A DNA stretch of 64,000 nt from Acholoe squamosa (GCA_949317995.1 OX439051.1:44953250-45017249), one strand, 5' to 3'. Shown: positions 37,763 to 52,179, counted from the first letter of the stretch. Numbers and translations: made by a program. Notes: generated by a model from the letters alone, not told the origin.

Positions 37763-38723
37763 GACAAAGTTTCAAGACTGAAGCACCAGCGGTTTTAGAC
37801 TTGTGGACTTTTTACCATGTCCCTGTTAACTTTTTGACACAAATGCATGACAAAATGCAATTTAAGGTCCAGAACTACCAGTCGACAAAGTTTCAAGCCT
37901 GCAACACCAGCGGTTTTAAACTTTTGGATTTTTACCATGTCCCTGTTAACTTTTTGACACAAATAACTGAAAAAATACAATTTAAGGGCCAGAACTAACA
38001 TGGGACAAAGTTTCAAGACTGCAGCACCAGCAGTTTTAGACTTTTGGATTTTCACCATGTCCCTTTTAGCTTTGTGACACAAATCCATGAGAACATGCAA
38101 ATAGACACCCAGAACTACCATCTGACAAAGTTTCAAGACTGCAGCACCAGTGGTTTTAGACTTTTGGATTTTTACCATGTCCCTGTTAACTTTTTGACAC
38201 AAATCCATGAGAACATGCAAATTGAGACCCAGAACTACCATCTGACAAAGTTTCAAGACTGCAGCACCAGCGGTTTTAGACTTTTGGATTTTTACCATGT
38301 CCCTGTTAACTTTTTGACACAAATAACTGAAAAAATGCAATTTAAGGTCCATAACTACCATCTGACAAAGTTTCAAGACTGCAGCACCAGTGGTTTTAGA
38401 CTTTTGGATTTTTACCATGTCCCTGTTAACTTTTTGACACAAATGCATGAAAAAATGCAATTTAAGGTCCAGAACTACCAGTCGACAAAGTTTCAAGACT
38501 GCAACACCAGCGGTTTTAGACTTTTGGATTTTTACCATGTCCCTGTTAACTTTTTGACACAAATAACTGAAAAAATGCAATTTAAGGTCCAGAACTATCA
38601 TCTGACAAAGTTTCAAGACTGCAGCACCAGCGGTTTTAGACTTTTGGATTTTTACCATGTCCCTTTTAGCTTTGTGACACAAATCCATGAGAACATGCAA
38701 ATTGACACCCAGAAGTACCATCT
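37763..38723. repeat. H35 (type Q): 961-bp HOR
   Basis: gggccag in m2, aactatcat after m7, cagaagtacc in m8. Confidence 0.93.
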
Positions 38724-39684
38724 GACAAAGTTTCAAGACTGAAGCACCAGCGGTTTTAGACTTGTGGACTTTTTACCATGTCCCTGTTAACTTTTTGACA
38801 CAAATGCATGACAAAATGCAATTTAAGGTCCAGAACTACCAGTCGACAAAGTTTCAAGCCTGCAACACCAGCGGTTTTAAACTTTTGGATTTTTACCATG
38901 TCCCTGTTAACTTTTTGACACAAATAACTGAAAAAATACAATTTAAGGTCCAGAACTAACATGGGACAAAGTTTCAAGACTGCAGCACCAGCAGTTTTAG
39001 ACTTTTGGATTTTCACCATGTCCCTTTTAGCTTTGTGACACAAATCCATGAGAACATGCAAATAGACACCCAGAACTACCATCTGACAAAGTTTCAAGAC
39101 TGCAGCACCAGTGGTTTTAGACTTTTGGATTTTTACCATGTCCCTGTTAACTTTTTGACACAAATCCATGAGAACATGCAAATTGAGACCCAGAACTACC
39201 ATCTGACAAAGTTTCAAGACTGCAGCACCAGCGGTTTAGGACTTTTGGATTTTTACCATGTCCCTGTTAACTTTTTGACACAAATAACTGAAAAAATGCA
39301 ATTTAAGGTCCAGAACTACCATCTGACAAAGTTTCAAGACTGCAGCACCAGTGGTTTTAGACTTTTGGATTTTTACCATGTCCCTGTTAACTTTTTGACA
39401 CAAATGCATGAAAAAATGCAATTTAAGGTCCAGAACTACCAGTCGACAAAGTTTCAAGACTGCAACACCAGCGGTTTTAGACTTTTGGATTTTTACCATG
39501 TCCCTGTTAACTTTTTGACACAAATAACTGAAAAAATGCAATTTAAGGTCCAGAACTACCATCTGACAAAGTTTCAAGACTGCAGCACCAGCAGTTTTAG
39601 ACTTTGGGATTTTTACCATGTCCCTTTTAGCTTTGTGACACAAATCCATGAGAACATGCAAATTGACACCCAGAACTACCATCT
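38724..39684. repeat. H36 (type R): 961-bp HOR
   Basis: m5 reads ggtttaggactt: one T fewer and one G more than the norm, so length is kept. m5 also has ggtccagaac. m8W at the end. Confidence 0.93.
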
Positions 39685-40645
39685 GACAAAGTTTCAAGAC
39701 TGAAGCACCAGCGGTTTTAGACTTGTGGACTTTTTACCATGTCCCTGTTAACTTTTTGACACAAATGCATGACAAAATGCAATTTAAGGTCCAGAACTAC
39801 CAGTCGACAAAGTTTCAAGCCTGCAACACCAGCGGTTTTAAACTTTTGGATTTTTACCATGTCCCTGTTAACTTTTTGACACAAATAACTGAAAAAATAC
39901 AATTTAAGGTCCAGAACTAACATGGGACAAACTTTCAAGACTGCAGCACCAGCAGTTTTAGACTTTTGGATTTTCACCATGTCCCTTTTAGCTTTGTGAC
40001 ACAAATCCATGAGAACATGCAAATAGACACCCAGAACTACCATCTGACAAAGTTTCAAGACTGCAGCACCAGTGGTTTTAGACTTTTGGATTTTTACCAT
40101 GTCCCTGTTAACTTTTTGACACAAATCCATGAGAACATGCAAATTGAGACCCAGAACTACCATCTGACAAAGTTTCAAGACTGCAGCACCAGCGGTTTTA
40201 GACTTTTGGATTTTTACCATGTCCCTGTTAACTTTTTGACACAAATAACTGAAAAAATGCAATTTTAGGTCCATAACTACCATCTGACAAAGTTTCAAGA
40301 CTTTAGCACCAGTGGTTTTAGACTTTTGGATTTTTACCATGTCCCTGTTAACTTTTTGACACAAATGCATGAAAAAATGCAATTTAAGGTCCAGAACTAC
40401 CAGTCGACAAAGTTTCAAGACTGCAACACCAGCGGTTTTAGACTTTTGGATTTTTGCCATGTCCCTGTTAACTTTTTGACACAAATAACTGAAAAAATGC
40501 AATTTAAGGTCCAGAACTACCATCTGACAAAGTTTCAAGACTGCAGCACCAGCGGTTTTAGACTTTTGGATTTTTACCATGTCCCTTTTAGCTTTGTGAC
40601 ACAAATCCATGAGAACATGCAAATTGACACCCAGAACTACCATCT
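39685..40645. repeat. H37 (type P): copy of H34
   Basis: Shares ttgccatg in m7, the marker that separates P from the later P' units. Confidence 0.93.
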
Positions 40646-41606
40646 GACAAAGTTTCAAGACTGAAGCACCAGCGGTTTTAGACTTGTGGACTTTTTACCA
40701 TGTCCCTGTTAACTTTTTGACACAAATGCATGACAAAATGCAATTTAAGGTCCAGAACTACCAGTCGACAAAGTTTCAAGCCTGCAACACCAGCGGTTTT
40801 AAACTTTTGGATTTTTACCATGTCCCTGTTAACTTTTTGACACAAATAACTGAAAAAATACAATTTAAGGGCCAGAACTAACATGGGACAAAGTTTCAAG
40901 ACTGCAGCACCAGCAGTTTTAGACTTTTGGATTTTCACCATGTCCCTTTTAGCTTTGTGACACAAATCCATGAGAACATGCAAATAGACACCCAGAACTA
41001 CCATCTGACAAAGTTTCAAGACTGCAGCACCAGTGGTTTTAGACTTTTGGATTTTTACCATGTCCCTGTTAACTTTTTGACACAAATCCATGAGAACATG
41101 CAAATTGAGACCCAGAACTACCATCTGACAAAGTTTCAAGACTGCAGCACCAGCGGTTTTAGACTTTTGGATTTTTACCATGTCCCTGTTAACTTTTTGA
41201 CACAAATAACTGAAAAAATGCAATTTAAGGTCCATAACTACCATCTGACAAAGTTTCAAGACTGCAGCACCAGTGGTTTTAGACTTTTGGATTTTTACCA
41301 TGTCCCTGTTAACTTTTTGACACAAATGCATGAAAAAATGCAATTTAAGGTCCAGAACTACCAGTCGACAAAGTTTCAAGACTGCAACACCAGCGGTTTT
41401 AGACTTTTGGATTTTTACCATGTCCCTGTTAACTTTTTGACACAAATAACTGAAAAAATGCAATTTAAGGTCCAGAACTATCATCTGACAAAGTTTCAAG
41501 ACTGCAGCACCAGCGGTTTTAGACTTTTGGATTTTTACCATGTCCCTTTTAGCTTTGTGACACAAATCCATGAGAACATGCAAATTGACACCCAGAAGTA
41601 CCATCT
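40646..41606. repeat. H38 (type Q): copy of H35
   Basis: gggccag, aactatcat, cagaagtacc. Confidence 0.93.
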
Positions 41607-42567
41607 GACAAAGTTTCAAGACTGAAGCACCAGCGGTTTTAGACTTGTGGACTTTTTACCATGTCCCTGTTAACTTTTTGACACAAATGCATGACAAAAT
41701 GCAATTTAAGGTCCAGAACTACCAGTCGACAAAGTTTCAAGCCTGCAACACCAGCGGTTTTAAACTTTTGGATTTTTACCATGTCCCTGTTAACTTTTTG
41801 ACACAAATAACTGAAAAAATACAATTTAAGGTCCAGAACTAACATGGGACAAAGTTTCAAGACTGCAGCACCAGCAGTTTTAGACTTTTGGATTTTCACC
41901 ATGTCCCTTTTAGCTTTGTGACACAAATCCATGAGAACATGCAAATAGACACCCAGAACTACCATCTGACAAAGTTTCAAGACTGCAGCACCAGTGGTTT
42001 TAGACTTTTGGATTTTTACCATGTCCCTGTTAACTTTTTGACACAAATCCATGAGAACATGCAAATTGAGACCCAGAACTACCATCTGACAAAGTTTCAA
42101 GACTGCAGCACCAGCGGTTTAGGACTTTTGGATTTTTACCATGTCCCTGTTAACTTTTTGACACAAATAACTGAAAAAATGCAATTTAAGGTCCAGAACT
42201 ACCATCTGACAAAGTTTCAAGACTGCAGCACCAGTGGTTTTAGACTTTTGGATTTTTACCATGTCCCTGTTAACTTTTTGACACAAATGCATGAAAAAAT
42301 GCAATTTAAGGTCCAGAACTACCAGTCGACAAAGTTTCAAGACTGCAACACCAGCGGTTTTAGACTTTTGGATTTTTACCATGTCCCTGTTAACTTTTTG
42401 ACACAAATAACTGAAAAAATGCAATTTAAGGTCCAGAACTACCATCTGACAAAGTTTCAAGACTGCAGCACCAGCAGTTTTAGACTTTGGGATTTTTACC
42501 ATGTCCCTTTTAGCTTTGTGACACAAATCCATGAGAACATGCAAATTGACACCCAGAACTACCATCT
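41607..42567. repeat. H39 (type R): copy of H36
   Basis: ggtttaggactt in m5; m8W. Confidence 0.93.
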
Positions 42568-43528
42568 GACAAAGTTTCAAGACTGAAGCACCAGCGGTTT
42601 TAGACTTGTGGACTTTTTACCATGTCCCTGTTAACTTTTTGACACAAATGCATGACAAAATGCAATTTAAGGTCCAGAACTACCAGTCGACAAAGTTTCA
42701 AGCCTGCAACACCAGCGGTTTTAAACTTTTGGATTTTTACCATGTCCCTGTTAACTTTTTGACACAAATAACTGAAAAAATACAATTTAAGGTCCAGAAC
42801 TAACATGGGACAAACTTTCAAGACTGCAGCACCAGCAGTTTTAGACTTTTGGATTTTCACCATGTCCCTTTTAGCTTTGTGACACAAATCCATGAGAACA
42901 TGCAAATAGACACCCAGAACTACCATCTGACAAAGTTTCAAGACTGCAGCACCAGTGGTTTTAGACTTTTGGATTTTTACCATGTCCCTGTTAACTTTTT
43001 GACACAAATCCATGAGAACATGCAAATTGAGACCCAGAACTACCATCTGACAAAGTTTCAAGACTGCAGCACCAGCGGTTTTAGACTTTTGGATTTTTAC
43101 CATGTCCCTGTTAACTTTTTGACACAAATAACTGAAAAAATGCAATTTTAGGTCCATAACTACCATCTGACAAAGTTTCAAGACTTTAGCACCAGTGGTT
43201 TTAGACTTTTGGATTTTTACCATGTCCCTGTTAACTTTTTGACACAAATGCATGAAAAAATGCAATTTAAGGTCCAGAACTACCAGTCGACAAAGTTTCA
43301 AGACTGCAACACCAGCGGTTTTAGACTTTTGGATTTTTACCATGTCCCTGTTAACTTTTTGACACAAATAACTGAAAAAATGCAATTTAAGGTCCAGAAC
43401 TACCATCTGACAAAGTTTCAAGACTGCAGCACCAGCGGTTTTAGACTTTTGGATTTTTACCATGTCCCTTTTAGCTTTGTGACACAAATCCATGAGAACA
43501 TGCAAATTGACACCCAGAACTACCATCT
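42568..43528. repeat. H40 (type P'): 961-bp HOR
   Basis: Like P but with ttaccatg restored in m7. Confidence 0.93.
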
Positions 43529-44490
43529 GACAAAGTTTCAAGACTGAAGCACCAGCGGTTTTAGACTTGTGGACTTTTTACCATGTCCCTGTTAACTTTT
43601 TGACACAAATGCATGACAAAATGCAATTTAAGGTCCAGAACTACCAGTCGACAAAGTTTCAAGCCTGCAACACCAGCGGTTTTAAACTTTTGGATTTTTA
43701 CCATGTCCCTGTTAACTTTTTGACACAAATAACTGAAAAAAATACAATTTAAGGGCCAGAACTAACATGGGACAAAGTTTCAAGACTGCAGCACCAGCAG
43801 TTTTAGACTTTTGGATTTTCACCATGTCCCTTTTAGCTTTGTGACACAAATCCATGAGAACATGCAAATAGACACCCAGAACTACCATCTGACAAAGTTT
43901 CAAGACTGCAGCACCAGTGGTTTTAGACTTTTGGATTTTTACCATGTCCCTGTTAACTTTTTGACACAAATCCATGAGAACATGCAAATTGAGACCCAGA
44001 ACTACCATCTGACAAAGTTTCAAGACTGCAGCACCAGCGGTTTTAGACTTTTGGATTTTTACCATGTCCCTGTTAACTTTTTGACACAAATAACTGAAAA
44101 AATGCAATTTAAGGTCCATAACTACCATCTGACAAAGTTTCAAGACTGCAGCACCAGTGGTTTTAGACTTTTGGATTTTTACCATGTCCCTGTTAACTTT
44201 TTGACACAAATGCATGAAAAAATGCAATTTAAGGTCCAGAACTACCAGTCGACAAAGTTTCAAGACTGCAACACCAGCGGTTTTAGACTTTTGGATTTTT
44301 ACCATGTCCCTGTTAACTTTTTGACACAAATAACTGAAAAAATGCAATTTAAGGTCCAGAACTATCATCTGACAAAGTTTCAAGACTGCAGCACCAGCGG
44401 TTTTAGACTTTTGGATTTTTACCATGTCCCTTTTAGCTTTGTGACACAAATCCATGAGAACATGCAAATTGACACCCAGAACTACCATCT
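43529..44490. repeat. H41 (type S): 962-bp HOR, one extra A in m2
   Basis: The A-run of m2 reads gaaaaaaatac (one A more). gggccag in m2 and aactatcat after m7. Confidence 0.93.
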
Positions 44491-45451
44491 GACAAAGTTT
44501 CAAGACTGAAGCACCAGCGGTTTTAGACTTGTGGACTTTTTACCATGTCCCTGTTAACTTTTTGACACAAATGCATGACAAAATGCAATTTAAGGTCCAG
44601 AACTACCAGTCGACAAAGTTTCAAGCCTGCAACACCAGCGGTTTTAAACTTTTGGATTTTTACCATGTCCCTGTTAACTTTTTGACACAAATAACTGAAA
44701 AAATACAATTTAAGGTCCAGAACTAACATGGGACAAAGTTTCAAGACTGCAGCACCAGCAGTTTTAGACTTTTGGATTTTCACCATGTCCCTTTTAGCTT
44801 TGTGACACAAATCCATGAGAACATGCAAATAGACACCCAGAACTACCATCTGACAAAGTTTCAAGACTGCAGCACCAGTGGTTTTAGACTTTTGGATTTT
44901 TACCATGTCCCTGTTAACTTTTTGACACAAATCCATGAGAACATGCAAATTGAGACCCAGAACTACCATCTGACAAAGTTTCAAGACTGCAGCACCAGCG
45001 GTTTTAGACTTTTGGATTTTTACCATGTCCCTGTTAACTTTTTGACACAAATAACTGAAAAAATGCAATTTAAGGTCCATAACTACCATCTGACAAAGTT
45101 TTAAGACTTTAGCACCAGTGGTTTTAGACTTTTGGATTTTTACCATGTCCCTGTTAACTTTTTGACACAAATGCATGAAAAAATGCAATTTAAGGTCCAG
45201 AACTACCAGTCGACAAAGTTTCAAGACTGCAACACCAGCGGTTTTAGACTTTTGGATTTTTACCATGTCCCTGTTAACTTTTTGACACAAATAACTGAAA
45301 AAATGCAATTTAAGGTCCAGAACTACCATCTGACAAAGTTTCAAGACTGCAGCACCAGCGGTTTTAGACTTTTGGATTTTTACCATGTCCCTTTTAGCTT
45401 TGTGACACAAATCCATGAGAACATGCAAATTGACACCCAGAACTACCATCT
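44491..45451. repeat. H42 (type T): 961-bp HOR
   Basis: m6 start reads aagttttaagactttagc. ggtccag in m2. Confidence 0.93.
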
Positions 45452-46412
45452 GACAAAGTTTCAAGACTGAAGCACCAGCGGTTTTAGACTTGTGGACTTT
45501 TTACCATGTCCCTGTTAACTTTTTGACACAAATGCATGACAAAATGCAATTTAAGGTCCAGAACTACCAGTCGACAAAGTTTCAAGCCTGCAACACCAGC
45601 GGTTTTAAACTTTTGGATTTTTACCATGTCCCTGTTAACTTTTTGACACAAATAACTGAAAAAATACAATTTAAGGGCCAGAACTAACATGGGACAAAGT
45701 TTCAAGACTGCAGCACCAGCAGTTTTAGACTTTTGGATTTTCACCATGTCCCTTTTAGCTTTGTGACACAAATCCATGAGAACATGCAAATAGACACCCA
45801 GAACTACCATCTGACAAAGTTTCAAGACTGCAGCACCAGTGGTTTTAGACTTTTGGATTTTTACCATGTCCCTGTTAACTTTTTGACACAAATCCATGAG
45901 AACATGCAAATTGAGACCCAGAACTACCATCTGACAAAGTTTCAAGACTGCAGGACCAGCGGTTTTAGACTTTTGGATTTTTACCATGTCCCTGTTAACT
46001 TTTTGACACAAATAACTGAAAAAATGCAATTTAAGGTCCATAACTACCATCTGACAAAGTTTCAAGACTGCAGCACCAGTGGTTTTAGACTTTTGGATTT
46101 TTACCATGTCCCTGTTAACTTTTTGACACAAATGCATGAAAAAATGCAATTTAAGGTCCAGAACTACCAGTCGACAAAGTTTCAAGACTGCAACACCAGC
46201 GGTTTTAGACTTTTGGATTTTTACCATGTCCCTGTTAACTTTTTGACACAAATAACTGAAAAAATGCAATTTAAGGTCCAGAACTACCATCTGACAAAGT
46301 TTCAAGACTGCAGCACCAGCAGTTTTAGACTTTGGGATTTTTACCATGTCCCTTTTAGCTTTGTGACACAAATCCATGAGAACATGCAAATTGACACCCA
46401 GAACTACCATCT
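45452..46412. repeat. H43 (type U): 961-bp HOR
   Basis: gggccag in m2, gcaggacc in m5 (single copy, unlike H33), m8W. Confidence 0.93.
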
Positions 46413-47373
46413 GACAAAGTTTCAAGACTGAAGCACCAGCGGTTTTAGACTTGTGGACTTTTTACCATGTCCCTGTTAACTTTTTGACACAAATGCATGA
46501 CAAAATGCAATTTAAGGTCCAGAACTACCAGTCGACAAAGTTTCAAGCCTGCAACACCAGCGGTTTTAAACTTTTGGATTTTTACCATGTCCCTGTTAAC
46601 TTTTTGACACAAATAACTGAAAAAATACAATTTAAGGTCCAGAACTAACATGGGACAAACTTTCAAGACTGCAGCACCAGCAGTTTTAGACTTTTGGATT
46701 TTCACCATGTCCCTTTTAGCTTTGTGACACAAATCCATGAGAACATGCAAATAGACACCCAGAACTACCATCTGACAAAGTTTCAAGACTGCAGCACCAG
46801 TGGTTTTAGACTTTTGGATTTTTACCATGTCCCTGTTAACTTTTTGACACAAATCCATGAGAACATGCAAATTGAGACCCAGAACTACCATCTGACAAAG
46901 TTTCAAGACTGCAGCACCAGCGGTTTTAGACTTTTGGATTTTTACCATGTCCCTGTTAACTTTTTGACACAAATAACTGAAAAAATGCAATTTTAGGTCC
47001 ATAACTACCATCTGACAAAGTTTCAAGACTTTAGCACCAGTGGTTTTAGACTTTTGGATTTTTACCATGTCCCTGTTAACTTTTTGACACAAATGCATGA
47101 AAAAATGCAATTTAAGGTCCAGAACTACCAGTCGACAAAGTTTCAAGACTGCAACACCAGCGGTTTTAGACTTTTGGATTTTTACCATGTCCCTGTTAAC
47201 TTTTTGACACAAATAACTGAAAAAATGCAATTTAAGGTCCAGAACTACCATCTGACAAAGTTTCAAGACTGCAGCACCAGCGGTTTTAGACTTTTGGATT
47301 TTTACCATGTCCCTTTTAGCTTTGTGACACAAATCCATGAGAACATGCAAATTGACACCCAGAACTACCATCT
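46413..47373. repeat. H44 (type P'): copy of H40
   Basis: gacaaac, caattttagg, gactttagc. Confidence 0.93.
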
Positions 47374-48335
47374 GACAAAGTTTCAAGACTGAAGCACCAG
47401 CGGTTTTAGACTTGTGGACTTTTTACCATGTCCCTGTTAACTTTTTGACACAAATGCATGACAAAATGCAATTTAAGGTCCAGAACTACCAGTCGACAAA
47501 GTTTCAAGCCTGCAACACCAGCGGTTTTAAACTTTTGGATTTTTACCATGTCCCTGTTAACTTTTTGACACAAATAACTGAAAAAAATACAATTTAAGGG
47601 CCAGAACTAACATGGGACAAAGTTTCAAGACTGCAGCACCAGCAGTTTTAGACTTTTGGATTTTCACCATGTCCCTTTTAGCTTTGTGACACAAATCCAT
47701 GAGAACATGCAAATAGACACCCAGAACTACCATCTGACAAAGTTTCAAGACTGCAGCACCAGTGGTTTTAGACTTTTGGATTTTTACCATGTCCCTGTTA
47801 ACTTTTTGACACAAATCCATGAGAACATGCAAATTGAGACCCAGAACTACCATCTGACAAAGTTTCAAGACTGCAGCACCAGCGGTTTTAGACTTTTGGA
47901 TTTTTACCATGTCCCTGTTAACTTTTTGACACAAATAACTGAAAAAATGCAATTTAAGGTCCATAACTACCATCTGACAAAGTTTCAAGACTGCAGCACC
48001 AGTGGTTTTAGACTTTTGGATTTTTACCATGTCCCTGTTAACTTTTTGACACAAATGCATGAAAAAATGCAATTTAAGGTCCAGAACTACCAGTCGACAA
48101 AGTTTCAAGACTGCAACACCAGCGGTTTTAGACTTTTGGATTTTTACCATGTCCCTGTTAACTTTTTGACACAAATAACTGAAAAAATGCAATTTAAGGT
48201 CCAGAACTATCATCTGACAAAGTTTCAAGACTGCAGCACCAGCGGTTTTAGACTTTTGGATTTTTACCATGTCCCTTTTAGCTTTGTGACACAAATCCAT
48301 GAGAACATGCAAATTGACACCCAGAACTACCATCT
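47374..48335. repeat. H45 (type S): copy of H41, 962 bp
   Basis: Extra A in m2 plus gggccag. Confidence 0.93.
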
Positions 48336-49296
48336 GACAAAGTTTCAAGACTGAAGCACCAGCGGTTTTAGACTTGTGGACTTTTTACCATGTCCCTGTT
48401 AACTTTTTGACACAAATGCATGACAAAATGCAATTTAAGGTCCAGAACTACCAGTCGACAAAGTTTCAAGCCTGCAACACCAGCGGTTTTAAACTTTTGG
48501 ATTTTTACCATGTCCCTGTTAACTTTTTGACACAAATAACTGAAAAAATACAATTTAAGGTCCAGAACTAACATGGGACAAAGTTTCAAGACTGCAGCAC
48601 CAGCAGTTTTAGACTTTTGGATTTTCACCATGTCCCTTTTAGCTTTGTGACACAAATCCATGAGAACATGCAAATAGACACCCAGAACTACCATCTGACA
48701 AAGTTTCAAGACTGCAGCACCAGTGGTTTTAGACTTTTGGATTTTTACCATGTCCCTGTTAACTTTTTGACACAAATCCATGAGAACATGCAAATTGAGA
48801 CCCAGAACTACCATCTGACAAAGTTTCAAGACTGCAGCACCAGCGGTTTTAGACTTTTGGATTTTTACCATGTCCCTGTTAACTTTTTGACACAAATAAC
48901 TGAAAAAATGCAATTTAAGGTCCATAACTACCATCTGACAAAGTTTTAAGACTTTAGCACCAGTGGTTTTAGACTTTTGGATTTTTACCATGTCCCTGTT
49001 AACTTTTTGACACAAATGCATGAAAAAATGCAATTTAAGGTCCAGAACTACCAGTCGACAAAGTTTCAAGACTGCAACACCAGCGGTTTTAGACTTTTGG
49101 ATTTTTACCATGTCCCTGTTAACTTTTTGACACAAATAACTGAAAAAATGCAATTTAAGGTCCAGAACTACCATCTGACAAAGTTTCAAGACTGCAGCAC
49201 CAGCGGTTTTAGACTTTTGGATTTTTACCATGTCCCTTTTAGCTTTGTGACACAAATCCATGAGAACATGCAAATTGACACCCAGAACTACCATCT
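48336..49296. repeat. H46 (type T): copy of H42
   Basis: aagttttaagactttagc in m6. Confidence 0.93.
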
Positions 49297-50257
49297 GACA
49301 AAGTTTCAAGACTGAAGCACCAGCGGTTTTAGACTTGTGGACTTTTTACCATGTCCCTGTTAACTTTTTGACACAAATGCATGACAAAATGCAATTTAAG
49401 GTCCAGAACTACCAGTCGACAAAGTTTCAAGCCTGCAACACCAGCGGTTTTAAACTTTTGGATTTTTACCATGTCCCTGTTAACTTTTTGACACAAATAA
49501 CTGAAAAAATACAATTTAAGGGCCAGAACTAACATGGGACAAAGTTTCAAGACTGCAGCACCAGCAGTTTTAGACTTTTGGATTTTCACCATGTCCCTTT
49601 TAGCTTTGTGACACAAATCCATGAGAACATGCAAATAGACACCCAGAACTACCATCTGACAAAGTTTCAAGACTGCAGCACCAGTGGTTTTAGACTTTTG
49701 GATTTTTACCATGTCCCTGTTAACTTTTTGACACAAATCCATGAGAACATGCAAATTGAGACCCAGAACTACCATCTGACAAAGTTTCAAGACTGCAGGA
49801 CCAGCGGTTTTAGACTTTTGGATTTTTACCATGTCCCTGTTAACTTTTTGACACAAATAACTGAAAAAATGCAATTTAAGGTCCATAACTACCATCTGAC
49901 AAAGTTTCAAGACTGCAGCACCAGTGGTTTTAGACTTTTGGATTTTTACCATGTCCCTGTTAACTTTTTGACACAAATGCATGAAAAAATGCAATTTAAG
50001 GTCCAGAACTACCAGTCGACAAAGTTTCAAGACTGCAACACCAGCGGTTTTAGACTTTTGGATTTTTACCATGTCCCTGTTAACTTTTTGACACAAATAA
50101 CTGAAAAAATGCAATTTAAGGTCCAGAACTACCATCTGACAAAGTTTCAAGACTGCAGCACCAGCAGTTTTAGACTTTGGGATTTTTACCATGTCCCTTT
50201 TAGCTTTGTGACACAAATCCATGAGAACATGCAAATTGACACCCAGAACTACCATCT
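49297..50257. repeat. H47 (type U): copy of H43
   Basis: gcaggacc in m5, m8W. Confidence 0.93.
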
Positions 50258-51218
50258 GACAAAGTTTCAAGACTGAAGCACCAGCGGTTTTAGACTTGTG
50301 GACTTTTTACCATGTCCCTGTTAACTTTTTGACACAAATGCATGACAAAATGCAATTTAAGGTCCAGAACTACCAGTCGACAAAGTTTCAAGCCTGCAAC
50401 ACCAGCGGTTTTAAACTTTTGGATTTTTACCATGTCCCTGTTAACTTTTTGACACAAATAACTGAAAAAATACAATTTAAGGTCCAGAACTAACATGGGA
50501 CAAACTTTCAAGACTGCAGCACCAGCAGTTTTAGACTTTTGGATTTTCACCATGTCCCTTTTAGCTTTGTGACACAAATCCATGAGAACATGCAAATAGA
50601 CACCCAGAACTACCATCTGACAAAGTTTCAAGACTGCAGCACCAGTGGTTTTAGACTTTTGGATTTTTACCATGTCCCTGTTAACTTTTTGACACAAATC
50701 CATGAGAACATGCAAATTGAGACCCAGAACTACCATCTGACAAAGTTTCAAGACTGCAGCACCAGCGGTTTTAGACTTTTGGATTTTTACCATGTCCCTG
50801 TTAACTTTTTGACACAAATAACTGAAAAAATGCAATTTTAGGTCCATAACTACCATCTGACAAAGTTTCAAGACTTTAGCACCAGTGGTTTTAGACTTTT
50901 GGATTTTTACCATGTCCCTGTTAACTTTTTGACACAAATGCATGAAAAAATGCAATTTAAGGTCCAGAACTACCAGTCGACAAAGTTTCAAGACTGCAAC
51001 ACCAGCGGTTTTAGACTTTTGGATTTTTACCATGTCCCTGTTAACTTTTTGACACAAATAACTGAAAAAATGCAATTTAAGGTCCAGAACTACCATCTGA
51101 CAAAGTTTCAAGACTGCAGCACCAGCGGTTTTAGACTTTTGGATTTTTACCATGTCCCTTTTAGCTTTGTGACACAAATCCATGAGAACATGCAAATTGA
51201 CACCCAGAACTACCATCT
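50258..51218. repeat. H48 (type P'): third copy
   Basis: Same markers as H40 and H44. It is the join between the P'-S-T-U series and the following Q-R-P'-S series. Confidence 0.93.
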
Positions 51219-52179
51219 GACAAAGTTTCAAGACTGAAGCACCAGCGGTTTTAGACTTGTGGACTTTTTACCATGTCCCTGTTAACTTTTTGACACAAAT
51301 GCATGACAAAATGCAATTTAAGGTCCAGAACTACCAGTCGACAAAGTTTCAAGCCTGCAACACCAGCGGTTTTAAACTTTTGGATTTTTACCATGTCCCT
51401 GTTAACTTTTTGACACAAATAACTGAAAAAATACAATTTAAGGGCCAGAACTAACATGGGACAAAGTTTCAAGACTGCAGCACCAGCAGTTTTAGACTTT
51501 TGGATTTTCACCATGTCCCTTTTAGCTTTGTGACACAAATCCATGAGAACATGCAAATAGACACCCAGAACTACCATCTGACAAAGTTTCAAGACTGCAG
51601 CACCAGTGGTTTTAGACTTTTGGATTTTTACCATGTCCCTGTTAACTTTTTGACACAAATCCATGAGAACATGCAAATTGAGACCCAGAACTACCATCTG
51701 ACAAAGTTTCAAGACTGCAGCACCAGCGGTTTTAGACTTTTGGATTTTTACCATGTCCCTGTTAACTTTTTGACACAAATAACTGAAAAAATGCAATTTA
51801 AGGTCCATAACTACCATCTGACAAAGTTTCAAGACTGCAGCACCAGTGGTTTTAGACTTTTGGATTTTTACCATGTCCCTGTTAACTTTTTGACACAAAT
51901 GCATGAAAAAATGCAATTTAAGGTCCAGAACTACCAGTCGACAAAGTTTCAAGACTGCAACACCAGCGGTTTTAGACTTTTGGATTTTTACCATGTCCCT
52001 GTTAACTTTTTGACACAAATAACTGAAAAAATGCAATTTAAGGTCCAGAACTATCATCTGACAAAGTTTCAAGACTGCAGCACCAGCGGTTTTAGACTTT
52101 TGGATTTTTACCATGTCCCTTTTAGCTTTGTGACACAAATCCATGAGAACATGCAAATTGACACCCAGAAGTACCATCT
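51219..52179. repeat. H49 (type Q)
   Basis: gggccag, aactatcat, cagaagtacc. Matches H38 at an offset of 10,573 bp. Confidence 0.93.

Larger units (their letters stand above)
36802..42567. repeat. Tandem duplication of a 2,883-bp P-Q-R segment
   Basis: H34-H36 and H37-H39 follow each other with the same three unit types and the same private changes (ttgccatg, cagaagtacc, ggtttaggac). The period is exactly three units of 961 bp. Confidence 0.93.
42568..50257. repeat. Tandem duplication of a 3,845-bp P'-S-T-U segment
   Basis: H40-H43 and H44-H47 repeat four unit types in the same order, including the 962-bp S unit. A third P' unit follows at 50258 before the order changes to Q. Confidence 0.93.
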
